64,000 nucleotides of DNA from Hansfordia pulvinata (GCA_006538405.1 BJKQ01000008.1:1798001-1862000); one strand, 5' to 3'; positions 37,502-49,178 are shown, numbered from the stretch's first letter. The notes: generated by a model not told the origin, from the sequence alone. A program made the numbers and translations.

Positions 37502-37867
37502 TCACCCGGAGCTGACGGGCGGTATGATGGCGACCTCGTCGCCCTCTTTGATCATCGTCGTCACGGGCGGCACAGCGGAAGCAGTGGCATTGTTCTTGTT
37601 GTTGTTGTCATCATCACCATCATCATCAGGAGGCACATCGACGTAGTTCAGGTTGACGGTCACCAGGCACGAGGACAGGACGCGGTCGCGGAAGCCGGCG
37701 TGGCGGGCCTCGAGCGCGGCGAACAGGCGCGACAGCGGCATGGGCGCGGGGAGGACCTCGCTGTCGCGGCCCGCGTGGGAGCTCGCGCTTGCGAAGTACA
37801 GGACTGTGAAGTGGCCGGCGGCGCCCTCTTTGCCGGGGGCAGTGGTGGGCGGCGCGGCGGTGCTCAT
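37502..37867 (-). CDS. cnxG: Molybdopterin synthase small (sulfur carrier) subunit, MoaD/MOCS2A type
   Basis: ThiS/MoaD-like ubiquitin-fold protein. Thiocarboxylated at its C-terminus, it gives sulfur to precursor Z in the molybdenum-cofactor pathway, together with the large subunit (MoaE, CnxH). One exon, 121 residues. It begins MSTAAPPTTAPGKEG, followed by the beta-grasp strand HFTVLYFASASSHAG. The helix LSRLFAALEARH leads to CLVTVNLNYVD, and the C-terminus is EGDEVAIIPPVSSG. A low-complexity Asp/Asn insert (DDDGDDDNNNKNN) makes it longer than most homologues. The last residues are Ser-Ser-Gly, not the Gly-Gly of bacterial MoaD. The ATG at 37867 was chosen because the frame above it is low-complexity leader. 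Confidence 0.85.
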   Translation of the reverse strand: MSTAAPPTTAPGKEGAAGHFTVLYFASASSHAGRDSEVLPAPMPLSRLFAALEARHAGFRDRVLSSCLVTVNLNYVDVPPDDDGDDDNNNKNNATASAVPPVTTMIKEGDEVAIIPPVSSG

Positions 37868-38941
37868 GCCTGGGGCGAGTTGGGAGGGGTGTGAAGTGAG
37901 GGAAGACAGCCGGGAGGGGGGGGGCAAAGGAGGAGGGAAAATGGAGGAAAAGTTGGCCGGCTTATGAATAGGTCTGGATGGTGAATCTGAAAAAAAAGAC
38001 TGATGCATCTCGTTAGCCTGAAAGCTCTCGCGACTGGTAAGGGACAGGTGAGAGGAAGGGAGATGAGATTGTTGGGTCAGAGATCTTGGTGATAATTTGG
38101 TACATCAAGGATGTTCAGGTAATACATGCTTTTTAATTGCATCATTCCAACAGAGATGAATTGAGAAAGAAAAAAAAGTGAATGTGATCATTCGCGACTT
38201 ACCGATGCTGCTACTGTCGTGTTTGTGTTTGCCCGTCCGTCCGAGGCGGCCCTGCCGTCGGCGAGTGGAAGAGAAGAGGTGATGTTGTTGGCAGGAGGGA
38301 AAAGGTCTGGGAGAGAAAAGCTCGGCGAGGAGAAGAAATAGGGCCGGCCACTAGCTCGCCCTGTGGGGGGGGGGGGGGGGGGGGGTCCAATCAGAGGCTG
38401 GTTTTTTATTTCTCCCTCCCCGGCGGGATACTCGGACAGCCGTGCCTGGCATACGAAACAGGGTATCGATAACAACCGAGGGGATGTCGTCGGTACCTAC
38501 TCATCTACTCATCTACGAGGACAATATGGACGGGAGCAGACATGTGTTGGCGTGCTTGGGTGTCTAGAAATCTTTGGAATTTCTCGTGGCTCATTATTCT
38601 TTTTGTATCCCCGTAGCGTCGTCTTCGCAGCAGAGGGGGAAGCATTGTCGGAAGACGCAGCAGGACGGGCATTGGGATCGCTGGATGGACCGGACAACAG
38701 GCTGGCCTTTTTGGGAGTCTTGTTTTTTCTTGTATTCATGAAGCACATAAAGTCCCTAGTCCGACGACTCCCGTGATAACAAAAGGAACCTCGAGCGCGC
38801 GCGGAGGCGCGCTGCGACGAGGGCCTGGCCGCCGCTCGCCGGCAGCGCAGGCCGGCCACCCTGCTTTTCCGTTGCTTGCATCCTGTGATATCCGCCTGGA
38901 TGTCCCCCTCTGCCGAATGAAACACAAAACACCACAAATGC
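37868..38941. other. Intergenic region between cnxG and the eS28 gene
   Basis: About 1.1 kb. It holds a 21-G tract at 38365-38385, an AT-richer stretch at 38.08-38.2 kb, and the 3' region of the ribosomal gene. No gene seen. Confidence 0.55.
38365..38385. repeat. Poly-G tract, 21 bases
   Basis: An uninterrupted G run about 500 bases upstream of cnxG; length uncertain. Confidence 0.8.
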
Positions 38942-39412
38942 TTATCGCAATCTTCTCGCCTCACGCTCAGACTCGAGCAGGCACAGGATGTCGTCCTCGC
39001 GGACTGTGATCGGGTTAGCAGAGCACTCGGGTCGAATTGCGGCGGCGAAGTCGGGGGCGGATTGTTCGACGTGCGCGGGCACGCGGGGCAATGCTCGGTC
39101 GGTTCGTACCTGGTCCCTTGACGTTGCGGATGATGCTGCGGGTCTGGTCGTCCATGAACTCGACGCGGACCTGGGTGACACCACCGCGAGAGCCTGTGAT
39201 GACGCGAAAAGTGAAATGTCAGCCCACGGCTCTTTCTCTCTCGAATCCTCCACTTGCGCAACCTGGCAAAAGCCATCTTTCATCGGGGACGCGCTGAAGC
39301 GTTCATCCATCGGGGGGCGCAGGTTCGCAAGACGGGGCGGGGATATCGTACCGGTGCGGCCGAGGACGCGGGTGACCTTGACGAGCTTGACGGGGGCCTT
39401 GGCGGATTCCAT
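38942..39412 (-). CDS. RPS28: 40S ribosomal protein S28 (eS28)
   Basis: Small-subunit ribosomal protein near the mRNA exit region. Three exons, 39412-39352, 39193-39110 and 39003-38942, give 68 residues, exactly the family length. Splice sites are GTACGA...CACAG and GTACGA...CACAG with consistent phases. The protein starts [21 protein letters not shown], continues [16 protein letters not shown] and ends [18 protein letters not shown], which matches eS28 nearly throughout. Small size and multiple introns are normal for fungal ribosomal genes. Confidence 0.95.
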   Translation of the reverse strand: MESAKAPVKLVKVTRVLGRTGTISPPRLANLRPPMDERFSASPMKDGFCQVAQVEDSREKEPWADISLFASSQALAVVSPRSASSSWTTRPAASSATSRDQVRTDRALPRVPAHVEQSAPDFAAAIRPECSANPITVREDDILCLLESEREARRLR

Positions 39413-41727
39413 TTTGGCGAATCTGAAGAGAGGCTGGGTGTTAGAGCTGGAGCGGCAGAGTCGCGGGACAGGGCGGAGGACGGGGCGTTCGTACGTTTTG
39501 TGATGAGGTGTTGGCGCAAGGGGTTGCAGCTCGGGTTCACGTATGCGGGTGTGGGCGGTGATGCGTGTGGTGCTGGCTGGTGGTGGTGGAATGAGAGGCT
39601 CCGGGAATTGGGTGGATTTTGCACAAACTCGGCCGTTTCGCTAATCTGTGTGTAGGGTTTTTTTTCCATGTGGGCACAGGCCTTCTGCCACTGGCTGGCT
39701 GCTCGCCAGCAGTCGGCGCAGAGGGGCTGTGCACTATTCCTATAGAGGTCTAGATCGCTTGCCAGATTCGCTGAATCGGTACCTGTGTACTCGTACATCT
39801 AGCTTGAGCTACCCAGACTGATGGCAGCTGGCAGAAGCCCCGACGGTCCGCAGCGACAAGCCCCAAGGTCGGTGCTAGGCAATACCTCTGAGTGCTTGGC
39901 CGCGGTCGAACTCGGTCTGATACACGCATTGGGTGTAGATAGAAGTACTGATGAATACGCGAATGCACCTTGGCGCCGTTCTTGGTAGCATCCAAAGCCC
40001 TCCCACTCCAATCACGTCCCTGGCACGGCCTTCTTCCATCAGGGTCGATTCTTGAACAAACGTTAGCTGAAGGAAACCCCCATCCAGTCTCGCACGGGAA
40101 CAATGTGAAGGGTCAGGACTCGTAGTAACCCAGTGCTGCTGACCTTCGTGGCGGCCGCAGAACACTCTGCAAGTGGCTGTATAGGGTGACCTCTCCCTCT
40201 TTCAAGCGAGCAAACATTCAAGTCTTAAAAATGCCGAACCCTCAAGCCAGTCCTCGGTAGAGAGGTCGTTGCCGAATTGGCGTGTCGTGCGATCACGTCC
40301 TTCGCATTGTCCGGGAATGGGCCGGTGATTCGGAGTTGGAGGGAATAGATGTGTATTGAATACTCCAAATGGCGCAGGGGAGCTGAATAGTGAGATGGTC
40401 AATAACGAGGAGGAAAGAAGCTCCTGTCTTGTAGAGAAAAGAGCAGAAAAGAGAATGATAAGAGACGCCGCCCCAAGCTACCTTCCAAGATCTGACCTCG
40501 CTCCCGCTCGTTTTGAGAATAAGAAAAAGGCCCTGTGATCGATCTGGCCATGGGTTGCAAGGATATCTGATGTGTGAATCGTGAGTATGCCTTGGTCGCG
40601 GCCTGCTCGGCGTAGTCTCGACAGAAGGCAACCTAGCGGCGGTGTCTCGCCCTGTGGAGGACGGCCGAGGGGTCTAAGACGGCTTCTCGAGACTGGCCGA
40701 GGAGCCCAAGAAAGCCGGTATATTACCTAGCGATTGAGATTTGGCTGCAAAGCTGCTACGTCTCATTGGCCTCACCTTGCCATCATGGCGCGAGGGATTC
40801 GAACCTCTATCATCATCAACGGCCCCTGAAGAACCCTTGATTTTTGGCCTCGAGAGCCTCATAGATAGAGAAACAGACTTGAGCGATTTCTCATATTTGG
40901 AAGATGACCGACCCAGTCGCGCCCGGTCGATGGTGATACCTACAGGCCTGTACAACAAGAAATCAGCTCTTTGCTGGTCGCCCACAGCCAGGTCCGGGCA
41001 ATACATCCGTCGCTGTCCATAGAAAAAGCTCTCGAAGAAGGCTGATCTATGCGCCGACTCGCAGCGAGCCATTAGATTGGGTATCGGCTTTCGTCGACGA
41101 GCACCTTCACATTGCCAGCCTGACCGTGGCAAAGACCAGCGAGCACGGGAACAAACCAAGCTTACGACGACGAGCAATCTGCCCGGTAGGTAGCCCATGG
41201 TCAGCACGTTCATGACGGCCTACGCGACGCACAGTAGCATCCCATGGTGCGCATCGTCTTCATGACGTCCTTCGCGGAGGTAGGCCAGCTACCGTTTCAC
41301 GATTGACGCGACTCGCGCCGATGTACCTTTCCAGGGACGAAGGCAAAGCTATTTTCGCTTTCGAACCCGTGTTCGAGCGAGATAGCAGAGGAGAACGATG
41401 ACCCTTGACTATCAGCAACATGCGCGTGCAGTTGCACCTGCAGTTCTTGCTTGAGTCAATTGGCTATGGGCCGCATTCCGCGCTTTGGGGGCGCCTTGCC
41501 GCGGAGACTCATCGCCTGTGCTGTCGGTGTTCCGATCGACTTGGCCAGCCTCCCCTATCGACATTGAAACCCACTCAAAGGCTATGGCTTGGACCGTAAC
41601 ACGAAATGGTACTCGCGCTGCAACACTGCTTGAGCTCAGACTTGGGAGAGTCATCTGAACTGCGCCCATGCGGCAGGTCAACGACCCCCGTTACTGAGTA
41701 AAGGTTGTGCATGTCATCATTGCGCGT
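39413..41727. other. Spacer upstream of the eS28 gene
   Basis: About 2.3 kb. It includes the eS28 promoter and one TACTCGTA at 39788. One 179-codon minus-strand frame (41213-40674) reads as a basic, Ser-rich protein with segments such as YCPDLAVGDQQRADFLLYR; I cannot assign it and its reality is doubtful. Codon statistics or transcripts would settle it. Confidence 0.45.
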
Positions 41728-42843
41728 CTATTTCGTCCGAATTTCAAAGCTAGCGAAGTATCCGTAAGCGACGTTATTGATGTGGCCTATGTCGCGCAAG
41801 AGTTGTGGTAGTTCCTGCATGAGGGGCTCCATCGATTGGTCCGTCAATTCCCCGCTGCTGAGAAAATCATAACAGATTCCTAGAAGCCAAGGTGTGAAAG
41901 GGTGCATCTTTGCGCGGTTAGCGAGGCAGACAGCTATTGATCTCTCGGCACAGTCGCCGACAGATCATGATGAGCATTGAAGAGAAGCGAACACGTACTT
42001 TGAAGTAGCTCAGAGGCGCAATAGACTCGGCAAGGCTGATCATATCGTGAACAGCGTTGAGAGCCTTTTGGTGCTACAATATTATGGCCTCATAGTAATC
42101 AAGTCTTTGCGGAGGCATGGCCTTCTTCAGACTGCTGCACAGACAAAGAGTGAGAGCGTGGGCCAACATGTGGGTGAAGAGCAGGGTGGGGTCCGAGCAG
42201 GTCGTTGATGCCGGTGATTTCGCTAATAAGTTCGTGTATACACAACAGCTGCGCCTGACGGAAACACTGACCGGCCGTGATTCATCGCTGTCGGTGGCCT
42301 TTATGAGCAAAACCGTGGACTGCATACTGGAGATCAGGCGCGGCTCAGACGCGACAGTCGACGAGCTGTTATCGCAATCGAGTAGAAAATCGCCATTGGT
42401 CCCGTAGACCAACTCGAGTCTGTAGGCAGAAAGTCGACGTCCAGCAAGGCCACAGGAGAAGAAAGTGAAGCAGGGACAGGGGCAGCGGGAGGAAACGAGC
42501 ACGGAGATGTGCCAGAGATGCCGGCGGTGACAGCTGGGGACTTGTCTGCTGGCGGGCTTGTTGTTGTTGTTGGAGGGGCGTCGAGGGCGACGGGGCTGTT
42601 GATGCTGTTGGCATTTTGAGCCTCGGCCAGCTGCTTCTGCAGGGAGGCAGTCTGGTTCTTTACAGTCTGGAGGTAGCCATTCTTGGGTCCGCTTTGGACT
42701 TGAGAGCGGCGGGCTCGCGTGTTGGCTCCTGTAGAGCTACCGCAATGAGGACGGTCATCGTCGCACTTGAGCTTCTTGCGGCGACAGCGGACGCAGGCGA
42801 TCCCAGGGCTCTTGTCGTGGTGAACCGCTCGCCCAGACAGCAT
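41728..42843 (-). pseudogene. Degenerate Zn2Cys6 fungal transcription factor
   Basis: Relic of a binuclear zinc-cluster regulator. The N-terminus reads IACVRCRRKKLKCDDDRPHC, giving only the first four of six cysteines: where the fifth belongs there is Ser (CGSS), and the sixth is absent. The linker GPKNGYLQTVKNQTASLQKQ resembles the coiled region of such factors. The frame is one base short near 42393 (GGG run); restoring it joins SSWSTG to NGDFLLDCDNSSSTVASE. An in-frame TAG at 42076-42074 interrupts the C-terminal helices. A good intron (41998-41908, CTAAC branch) leads to the last exon, MHPFTPWLLGICYDFL to FEIRTK. The splice signals show it was once a functional gene; the target pathway is unknown. 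Confidence 0.7.
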
Positions 42844-44563
42844 CGTGAATCATAGCTGTGTCAGACCCTGGCTGCCGCGGCGTTGCCAGCGACTCAGGCA
42901 GCTACTTCTCCCGTACCAGCAGACGCAGAAGGAAGCAGAGCGAGGTGCAGACGCTGGGGAGATGGAAATGTAGTCGTGATACGAATCTTGATGCTGCAGG
43001 TGTTGTTGCGGACGTGAGGTCGGCATGATGCGATTGAGGAAGATGCAAGAGTTTGGGATCAACGTGGACTGGAGCCGCGACTTGATAATGTGCATTGGAT
43101 GTTGTTTAAGTCATGTGTGGCGGTGACACTGGAGCACTCACCGTACCCAAGCGACCTATGTGCACGAGGATTTTCAATGTTGTGCAACCATTCTGGACGA
43201 GAGTTGAAGCATTCAGAGGTACTTCCATGTAGGTAGCAACCTGATGGAAGTCGGGTGACAGTCCTGAGGAAGGCGTGGCTGGTTTCCGCCGCACCTGCCT
43301 CAGTTGAGGTTCAGGCTGAGCGTGACTTTTGTCCATTTCGAAATCCCACGCCTCACTTCATTCCAATCATCTTCCGTCCACACAGATCATCGCCTACAGC
43401 ACCGAACCCATCCATGGATGTCCAAAATTCTCCGACACCTCCAACACGTCGTCGAGCATACACTCAACGTCCTCACCTCGGCGCCTGGAGGACCCATCTT
43501 GCGCCTGTACTTGTTGCCATAGCACCTCACAATGCCGGCTTCAGTGTGCCCGATTAGCGCTTTCGACCCAGCCTGTCATGGCACGGGCCGACCTATGCCG
43601 ACGACGACGAGGGGGGGAATGACCCCCGCTCGAGCGTCAAGATGCTCTGTGACTGCCCACCGACGCTCTGTCAGAGGCTGGAGGTGCTATCAGCCACCCT
43701 AGTCGCTGGTTGCTGTGGAAGCGCCCCTTCCCCCCCCCCCCTGCGCAGATCACTCTTGTCTTGAGGCCCATGGTTGACTCTCCGACTTGTAGGACTTGAA
43801 TCATTCGCGACCTTACCCGTGGACAGCGTATCGGGGGCAGCCCAAATCCACGTTTAGGAGCTTCCGAGCCGGCGACTGACATCAGAGATACGGAACTTTT
43901 GCCGCCGATCTGCTCACTGTCATATTCCCTGACGTTGGCCCTTCCGACAATTCGAGGGACATCCGTATGAAGCGACAGCGGCATTGAGAGCGTCAAGGTT
44001 TGCCGCCACAAGCCTCGAGCACTCAGCATCTTTCAGCATCTATTCGATGCTACCTCATCAGACAGTATATTGACTTAGGCCTGGCCCCTTTTACATCAAG
44101 GCTGGCTTACTATACTGCCATTCTTGTTTCAACCGAGGAGCCCTCCGCCTGCAGTATCCGAGTACGCACTCACTGAGTCGCCTCTAGTCAAATTTATTCG
44201 ATGTCTTTCGAAACAAGGCAATGCCGAAGTTGAGCGACGTCTGCTGCAGTTCGGCAACAAACCAGCACAGAATCGTAACAAAATTTCACTGTATGCGCGA
44301 CTCCTCAAAATAGGGGTGTCGCAGGTATGTTTAGCCCTGAGCAATCGAAGCCTACAGGGGTTGATCGTCTCCAGATGCTCGACCAACACGGGTAATTGCA
44401 AGGGCTTTGTCGATACCCGCGAAACGCCTGTAACGAGCTCTAATCGCCATGACGGGGTGCGGGGAAATGCTCCGTGACTTGGTGAGTTGGGCCTCATTCT
44501 ATCCACGTCCACACTTTGACAGACGAATCTTGACCCGTCCAACACCATCACAGTTGAGACAGC
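42844..44563. other. Spacer between the Zn2Cys6 relic and DPP III
   Basis: About 1.7 kb with no recognisable gene. Open frames up to about 185 codons lack domain features and overlap on both strands. It may hold decayed coding sequence related to the neighbouring relics. Confidence 0.45.
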
Positions 44564-47018
44564 ATGGCTGTCTCCACAGTCCGCGTATTCCCGCTCAGCG
44601 TGGAGAAGCAGTTTGAACGCCTGGAAGAACACGAGAAGCGCTACGCACACCACCTGGCTCGGTAAGATTCCAGGCCCCAGATCCACCTGAATTACCTAAA
44701 AGTAACCACTAAAGCGTAATTGTGCAGCGCCGCTTGGTTGGGGACCCGGATCGTGCTGCGGCAAGTCTCGCCGGAAGCTTCTGCGATCTTCGACTTCATC
44801 CTTGAACTCTACGAGAATGTCGAGGAGAATGGTCGTCCCTCGTCGGAAGCGCGATCAGCAGAGAGGGTCTCCAATCTGTACTCACGTATGCTGCGACGTT
44901 CCTCTCGAACCTGGGCAACTACTATGTACGTTGCTATCTATCCCGCCGTGCTTGTCTCTCAAGATACTGAACGGCGCAGGGCTCCGGCGATCAAAAATTC
45001 GTCCCTGATGTGGACAGCTCCGCCTGGCAGATGCTGTCGGCTCTATCTCCCAAATTGCAACAGCTTCACAAATCCATGTCACAACCGCTATACTCTTTGC
45101 CTCCGTTTGGACTTGGATACCCGTCCAGTACCTCTCAAAGCAGCTACTACATCGTCGCAATCACACAGTCCGAAGTCCATATGATCTCCCAAACTCTTGA
45201 GGAGAACCAGATTTTTCCAGAAAACACACGCATCAAGAAAGTCGACAATAGCTCCCAATACCAAGTTCTCATTGCCAGCGTCCAAGACCAACCGACGTCT
45301 TGTCTACCCTTGCCAAATAAGGAGCACCCCTTGCAGTTGGTATATGGAGATCACGGACATGACTTGCAGCGTGTGTGCTCCGAACTTACCGAAGCGTCCA
45401 AATACGCGTCCAATGAAGAGCAGAAGGGAGCTCTCGACGCCTACGTGGAGAGCTTCCTCACAGGAAGTCTGCATGCGTACCGGGACTCGCAGAGGAAATG
45501 GGTTCGCGACAAAGGCCGAAGAGTTGAGAACATGTTCGGTTTCGTAGAGCCTTATCGCGACCCGCACGGAACGCGTGCAGAGTTTGAAGCTCTCGTGGGT
45601 ATCGCTGACGACGAGGAGACCAAGACACTGCGCATATTGGCCGAGCACTCCGATACTTTCATCCGCCGCTTGCCGTGGGCAGGTGGTCCCGATAACCGGG
45701 GCAAAGGCCTCTTCGAGAATAGTCTGTTTGAGCCTCCGGGCTCCTCAAGCATCCACGATAAGTGGCGTCACCTTCGATCGGCAGTGGCCAGCTTATAATT
45801 GAACGACAGTGCTTGCATACTGCTCAAGTATCGTATTTCCTGGGATCAACCTCCCAAACGTTCGTCAACACCTGTGCTCGTGCGCCATCCCTCAAACGCC
45901 TCAGACTAATCGCCAAGCAGTACAACGACATACGGCAGACTGACGGATTCAAGAATGTCATTGTTGCAAATCGGATGGCCGTGGAGAGCATGGCAGGTCA
46001 GTGCGTCTTTCTGGAGCCGTCCGAGGTGGAAACATTCCAGGAGGGTAAGTACGCAGCATACTATTGGTGGGTGGTCTGCCACGAGCTTTTCGGCCATGGG
46101 ACAGGGCGTATGATGGTTGAAGCCGAGGACGGCAGGGCCAACTTTGACATGCAAAACCCGCCCATCAACCCCGTCACGGGCCGGCCCATCTCTTGCTGGT
46201 ACAAACCTGGGCAGACGTGGACCGGGCAGTTCGGTGACTTGGCTACCACGGTGGACGAGTGCAGGGCTGAGCTGGTCGGGGCGTATTTGATGACCGACCC
46301 TGACCTCCTCTCTCTGGTTGGACTGGGCCCAGCTTCAGGAGAAGTTCACGATGGTCAGTTCTGAGTCAGTCTTTTCCGCGCCCGGGATGCTGATTTCTGT
46401 CGCAGCGACGTACAACCTGTTCCAGCAGCTTGCCATCGATGGCCTGCGAGGTCTTGCTAACTACAGTATCGAAACCGGAGTAAGCCTTCCATCCCAGTGC
46501 GATACTGCGAGACAGGCACTGACACGAGAGCGATTCAACAGACATGGGGCCAAGCCCACAGCCGAGTAAGTGTTTTCACCCGACGAAACATCTTGTCCTC
46601 CTGGTGCGAACGCTAATCTCGGTATGACCAGGCTCACTTCGCGATGCTCCGATGTCTGCTCCGTCAAGGCGACGGCGTCGTTGAGGTACATCACAACGTG
46701 GACGCGAAGGCTATCACGGCGCGCGTCGACCGCGGCAAGATCCCGACCACGGGCAAGGCCGCGATAAGCGACATGCTGCTGCAGCTGCACATGTTCCGGT
46801 GCACGGCCGACGCCGAGGGATGCCGCGCGTACTACGAAGACCTGTCCGCTGTCAAAGGGCGGTACCGCGAGTGGAGGGAGGTGGTGATTGCGAATAAGCC
46901 TGCTCCGCTCGTGTTCGTCCAGCCCAATACTTTCTTGGACGGTCAACAGGTCCTTCTCAAGGAGTATGAGCCGACTGTCGAGGGAGTGATCCAGAGCTGG
47001 GCAGAGCGTTGTGTTTGA
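44564..47018 (+). CDS. Dipeptidyl peptidase III (M49), with frameshift and AT donor
   Basis: Zinc metallopeptidase that removes dipeptides from peptide N-termini; usually cytosolic. Exons 44564-44661, 44728-44925, 44980-45757, 45810-45859, 45921-46353, 46406-46479, 46542-46565 (only 24 bases) and 46632-47018. The zinc motif HELFGH lies at 46080-46097 and the second motif DECRAE near 46.26 kb. Other family stretches are YAATFLSNLGNYY, GSGDQKFVPDVD, YNDIRQTDGFKNVIVANRM and AHFAMLRCLLRQGDG. Two lesions: exon 2 is one base short near 44810 (between FILEL and RECRGEWSS), and the intron after SIH begins ATAAGT rather than GTAAGT (45758). It may be a decaying copy, or a real gene with one sequencing error and a rare AT-AG intron. 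Start chosen from MAVSTVRVFPLSVEKQFERL. Confidence 0.85.
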
Positions 47019-47290
47019 ATCCAGTTGAGATTCTAAGAAAAACAGCACCGGTTTGAACCTAGTCACCTCGTCAACAGAATGGGGGTCCATGTGAGAGGGT
47101 GGAATGCACTCGTCGAGCCAGAGTCCGACTGCATGCTACTGGAAGATGGTAGATGGGAGCCCTGAGTACGTCAAAAATCATGCTGCCGACGATGATTGAC
47201 GAAGGCCCATTTCCCCCAGCTTTTACAATCACCGAGGTCGATACCGCGCACTGTGCCATGATCAGGGACACGAAGGGAACGCCACCTATA
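47019..47290. other. Short convergent spacer
   Basis: About 270 bases between the DPP III stop and the end of the NB-ARC/TPR relic, with no feature seen. Confidence 0.5.
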
Positions 47291-49178
47291 TTACCAAAGC
47301 ATCCAGTTACATAGTTTGGGAAACTCCTGAGCTTCAGATGGCGAGTTAAGCAGATCTGGCCTCACCGCCCGGCGCAGGGCCAGGGCCCTTTCCTTGGACC
47401 CGGCTGACTCACTTTGAAGCCCTTGACTTTCGTATACCTCACAGAGTTTGAAAAGGGCTCTAGCTTGCTGACCGGCGCCCTCAACGGACGTTTCCACAAC
47501 TTCCTCTAGTAGATTTCTGATTTGCGCGGGTATCTGGTCAGCTTCTGGCCACGCGAATTCTCAAAGGCAGAGACTTACATTGCCGAGGTTACGTGGCCAT
47601 CTGATGCTAACATGGAAGCGACATCGTACTGCGGGTCGCGCGTTTTGAGCCGATTGCCCAGCAGTTGGCGACGGAAGCTCAACGCCTTGGATGTCAGCCT
47701 CATGGCCTCGGAAGGCCGCGACTGTGCCAAACGAATGCGGGATAGTAGCACCATTTCGCCCGAGAAGCGCGGATTCCCGGTGCTCAGGAAGGTCCCATCT
47801 GTGAAGTCCTTCAGCGAAGGGCAGCGCCAGCGTCTCTTCGGCTTCGTCGGGCAACCCCATCCGGAGAAGGAGGCTCGACTTGAGGCTGTAAGCAATGCAG
47901 GGGTCGTCGGGGCCGAGCTTATTCTGCCGAATCAGTAGGGCCTGCTCGAAAGGGCCGATGGCGTCGGCGGGTCTTGCCAGGTCCAAGTCGATGAGGCCGC
48001 CCAAATCGATGGCGCTGGCATACTCTAAACTTGTATCATCTGTGAAAGCCGCGACAGCTTGCTGCAATAGGCCACCAGCGACGAAGTACATTTCTCTATC
48101 GTACAGATACCTGGCGGCTCGATTAGCTGGAAACCTCAAAGAGCAGGGCGCCGAGCCACAAACTGACCAGCCACATCGAAGGAGAAGACCAGCAAACGCC
48201 TGGCGGTCTCCAGGGCGCGTTCGCTCCATTCTGGCGAGCTCTGAAAGCCGGGTTACATGGGGCAAGCACTTCTCACACCTTGCCCACGCTGCGATTTGAT
48301 GGCCAAGGTCCACGGCGGAATGCTCAGGAAAGCCCCAGCACAGAATTTGGACAGCGGCGTCAAAGTCCTGGGTTTGCTCCGGCGTCGAGAGCCTCTTCAG
48401 CACGGTCGACTGGACGAGCCGATGGATCGACAATGTGCGGGAATCTGCGTTCCGATTGACGAGTGCCGCGTAAGGGAGCTCACTCGAGCAATCACCGAGG
48501 CTGCAACCAAGAAAGAAACAAATCAGCGCGCCACCGTTTCGTCATTTGGCAATGTCCTACACACTCTAGCTCATCTGACAGGAACGACACTACGTCCCCC
48601 CCAGGCCATTGGAACCCTGCAGGATGACCTCTTCGGGGATGCTGTCCGGGTCAAAGAAAGAAATCAGACCCAGGAATCGAGTCGTCGAGGTCGTCAACTT
48701 CTGGAGCGAGACGTCTCACACAGTGCTGAGAGCATGTTCGTAACCGGTGCCGGGTGCCTTTCGCGAGTTTATCTTGTCGGGGTATTTTTTCATAGAGCGG
48801 CAGGAAGGCTTCAAGGGCCATCTTTCCCTGCTCGACAAAGCCCGCGATTTGCGTCAGCGCAAGAGGAAGGCCACCAAAAGCCCTGCTGAGAGTGCAGCCA
48901 CTCTCGCGCTCTTCCACGGTGGGATCTTATGTTCCAAGTGCCGTCAGGAGCATCTGGCAACCATCTTCGTCCGTTAGGATGCTCACTTCAAGGTGGTGAG
49001 GTCTCACGGGCCGTCCCGCTGTCTGTTGGCCGGCGGCAACGCGATCACTTCGCCACTCATCCATGGCGGGGGCCACTTTCAATACCACACCAATGCTCAT
49101 CGGCGGGATGGCCGCCGTGGCGTGGGGGACGGGCTTTCCGCGGTTGGCTGCTACCCCGTTCACGTTGGCTCTACACAT
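47291..49178 (-). pseudogene. Broken NB-ARC / TPR STAND protein (fungal NLR-like)
   Basis: Remains of an NB-ARC plus tetratricopeptide protein, the architecture of fungal NLR-like signalling ATPases. The end of the NB-ARC domain reads DGCQMLLTALGT, a TAA stop (near 48926), then the GxP motif AFGGLPLALTQIAGF. A frame change follows in an A6 run near 48790. After correction the sequence reads YPDKINSRKAPGTGYEHALSTV, a TGA where the family has Trp, then LGLISFFDPDSIPEEV. Next come SIHRLVQSTVLKRL and CWGFPEHSAVDLGHQ, and a TPR region (DLARPADAIGPFEQALLIRQ). A second frame change near 47825 precedes the C-terminal KERALALRRAVRPDLL ending at 47291. No P-loop or N-terminal effector domain is visible, so the 5' end is missing or lies unrecognised above 49.0 kb. 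The ends are approximate. Confidence 0.75.

Noticed and set aside
40790..40815. GGGATTCGAACC on the plus strand, i.e. a tRNA B-box (GGTTCGAATCCC) on the minus strand
   Set aside because: The T-stem does not pair, no matching acceptor 5' strand lies 70-90 bases upstream, and no D-arm or anticodon arm can be drawn.
44129..44686. 185-codon minus-strand frame overlapping the DPP III start
   Set aside because: It is antisense to conserved exon 1 of DPP III and has no family features.
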